From positions 144-5,418 of the forward strand of contig PMDX01000262.1 in NCBI GenBank assembly GCA_003154635.1: a stretch of 5,275 nt of DNA. The letters run 5' to 3'. The translations under genes were made by a program, and so were the position numbers. The notes beneath the pieces are model-generated. The model worked only from the letters and a program-made list of their open reading frames with translations, was not told where the DNA came from and ran no database searches. The DNA is from Actinomycetota bacterium. GTDB lineage: Bacteria > Actinomycetota > Geothermincolia > Fen-727 > Anoxymicrobiaceae. Positions 4,717 through 5,275 of this stretch are shown here, piece after piece (positions within the stretch are counted from its first letter, which is position 1; every line of letters starts with the position of its first letter).

Positions 4717-5275
4717 TCAGTCGAGTATCGCACCTTTTGCCGCGGAGCTGACGAGCTTGACGTAGCGGCGCATGTAGCCCGGAGGCAGGTCGGGTTCTAG
4801 TGGCTTCCAGGTTTCCATCCGTTCTCGAATTTCGTCATCGGTTAGCGCAACTTCGAGCTTGCGGCCGGGTATGTCTATCGTGACGGAGTCGCCGTCGCGC
4901 AGGGCGGCGATAGGTCCGCCGACGTAGGCTTCGGGTGATACGTGTCCGACACACGGGCCGGACGAAGCCCCGGAGAACCTGCCGTCTGTGATCAGTGCCA
5001 CTCGGTTGTATCCATTGAGTGGAAGGGCCATTGTAACCGCGAGGGTCTCCGGCATACCAGGCCCTCCTCTTGGGCCTTCGTAGCGGATTATCAACACTTC
5101 GCCTTCATTCAAGCTCTTTTCGCGGATAGCACCGAGGCAATCAGACTCAGAATCGAAGACGCGAGCGGGCCCCGTGAAAAACAGCATGTCGTCGTCGACG
5201 GCGGATTGCTTGACCACCGAGCCATCCGGCGCCAGGTTTCCAAATAGCGCAACTGTGCCGCCCTCCTGTTTGTGG
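4717..5275 (-). CDS. ilvD: Dihydroxy-acid dehydratase, C-terminal third, start outside the window
   Basis: Dihydroxy-acid dehydratase (IlvD/Edd family) converts 2,3-dihydroxy-3-methylbutanoate or -pentanoate to the 2-keto acid in valine, isoleucine and leucine synthesis, using an iron-sulfur cluster in the cytoplasm. The 185 visible residues run to a clean TGA. They carry the family blocks GNLAPDGSVVKQSA (12-25), GPARVFDSE (35-43), IRYEGPRGGPGMPE (63-76), ITDGRFSGASSG (95-106; S101 is the expected catalytic serine) and GHVSPEA (110-116). The cluster-binding cysteines and the start lie beyond the edge; a GTG at 5215-5217 is an internal valine, not a start. MALPLNGYN (82-90), just before the ITDG block, departs from the more usual GMGLG wording, so a sugar-acid dehydratase paralogue is a minor alternative. 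The gene is convergent with the iron-sulfur gene with a 39-base gap; I see no terminator there. Confidence 0.9.
   Translation of the reverse strand, partial: HKQEGGTVALFGNLAPDGSVVKQSAVDDDMLFFTGPARVFDSESDCLGAIREKSLNEGEVLIIRYEGPRGGPGMPETLAVTMALPLNGYNRVALITDGRFSGASSGPCVGHVSPEAYVGGPIAALRDGDSVTIDIPGRKLEVALTDDEIRERMETWKPLEPDLPPGYMRRYVKLVSSAAKGAILD

Noticed and set aside
5215..5217. GTG start for the dehydratase
   Set aside because: Conserved IlvD sequence (GNLAPDG) continues upstream in frame to the window edge, so the GTG is an internal valine.

Overview
This is a bacterial window of moderately high GC content. It has strong GGAGG-type ribosome binding sites and several near-consensus sigma70/sigmaA promoters. 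It holds seven protein genes, two of them cut by the window ends, and I see no RNA gene, transposon or CRISPR array. The products (thiolase, SCP2-type lipid carrier, a two-cluster iron-sulfur protein of the QueG type, dihydroxy-acid dehydratase, TetR regulator) suggest a free-living and probably anaerobic or facultative bacterium with acyl-CoA/lipid metabolism. The sequence alone does not let me name the phylum.

Layout: (1) 1-588 minus, N-terminal half of a thiolase, with a good promoter at 690-717. (2) 815-1168 plus, a small zinc-ribbon protein of unknown role. (3) 1221-1769 minus, an isochorismatase-family (cysteine hydrolase) protein. (4) 2051-2623 plus, an SCP2-like protein that looks internally duplicated. 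(5) 2745-3449 minus, a TetR/AcrR regulator. (6) 3634-4677 plus, a QueG/reductive-dehalogenase-like [4Fe-4S] protein with a long insert between its two cluster motifs. (7) 4717-5275 minus, the C-terminal third of dihydroxy-acid dehydratase. The strands alternate strictly (-,+,-,+,-,+,-), so each gene is probably its own transcription unit, and the junctions alternate between divergent and convergent.

The most informative non-coding signal is a perfect palindrome, ACTGACCAGTCAGT (1928-1941), directly abutting or overlapping the -10 of the SCP2 promoter. A related degenerate copy (3529-3542) lies in the spacer of the TetR gene's own promoter. The simplest reading is that the TetR protein represses both itself and the SCP2 gene, and perhaps the divergent iron-sulfur gene, in response to a lipid or acyl-CoA-like ligand. 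The ligand is inference; the sites are visible in the sequence.
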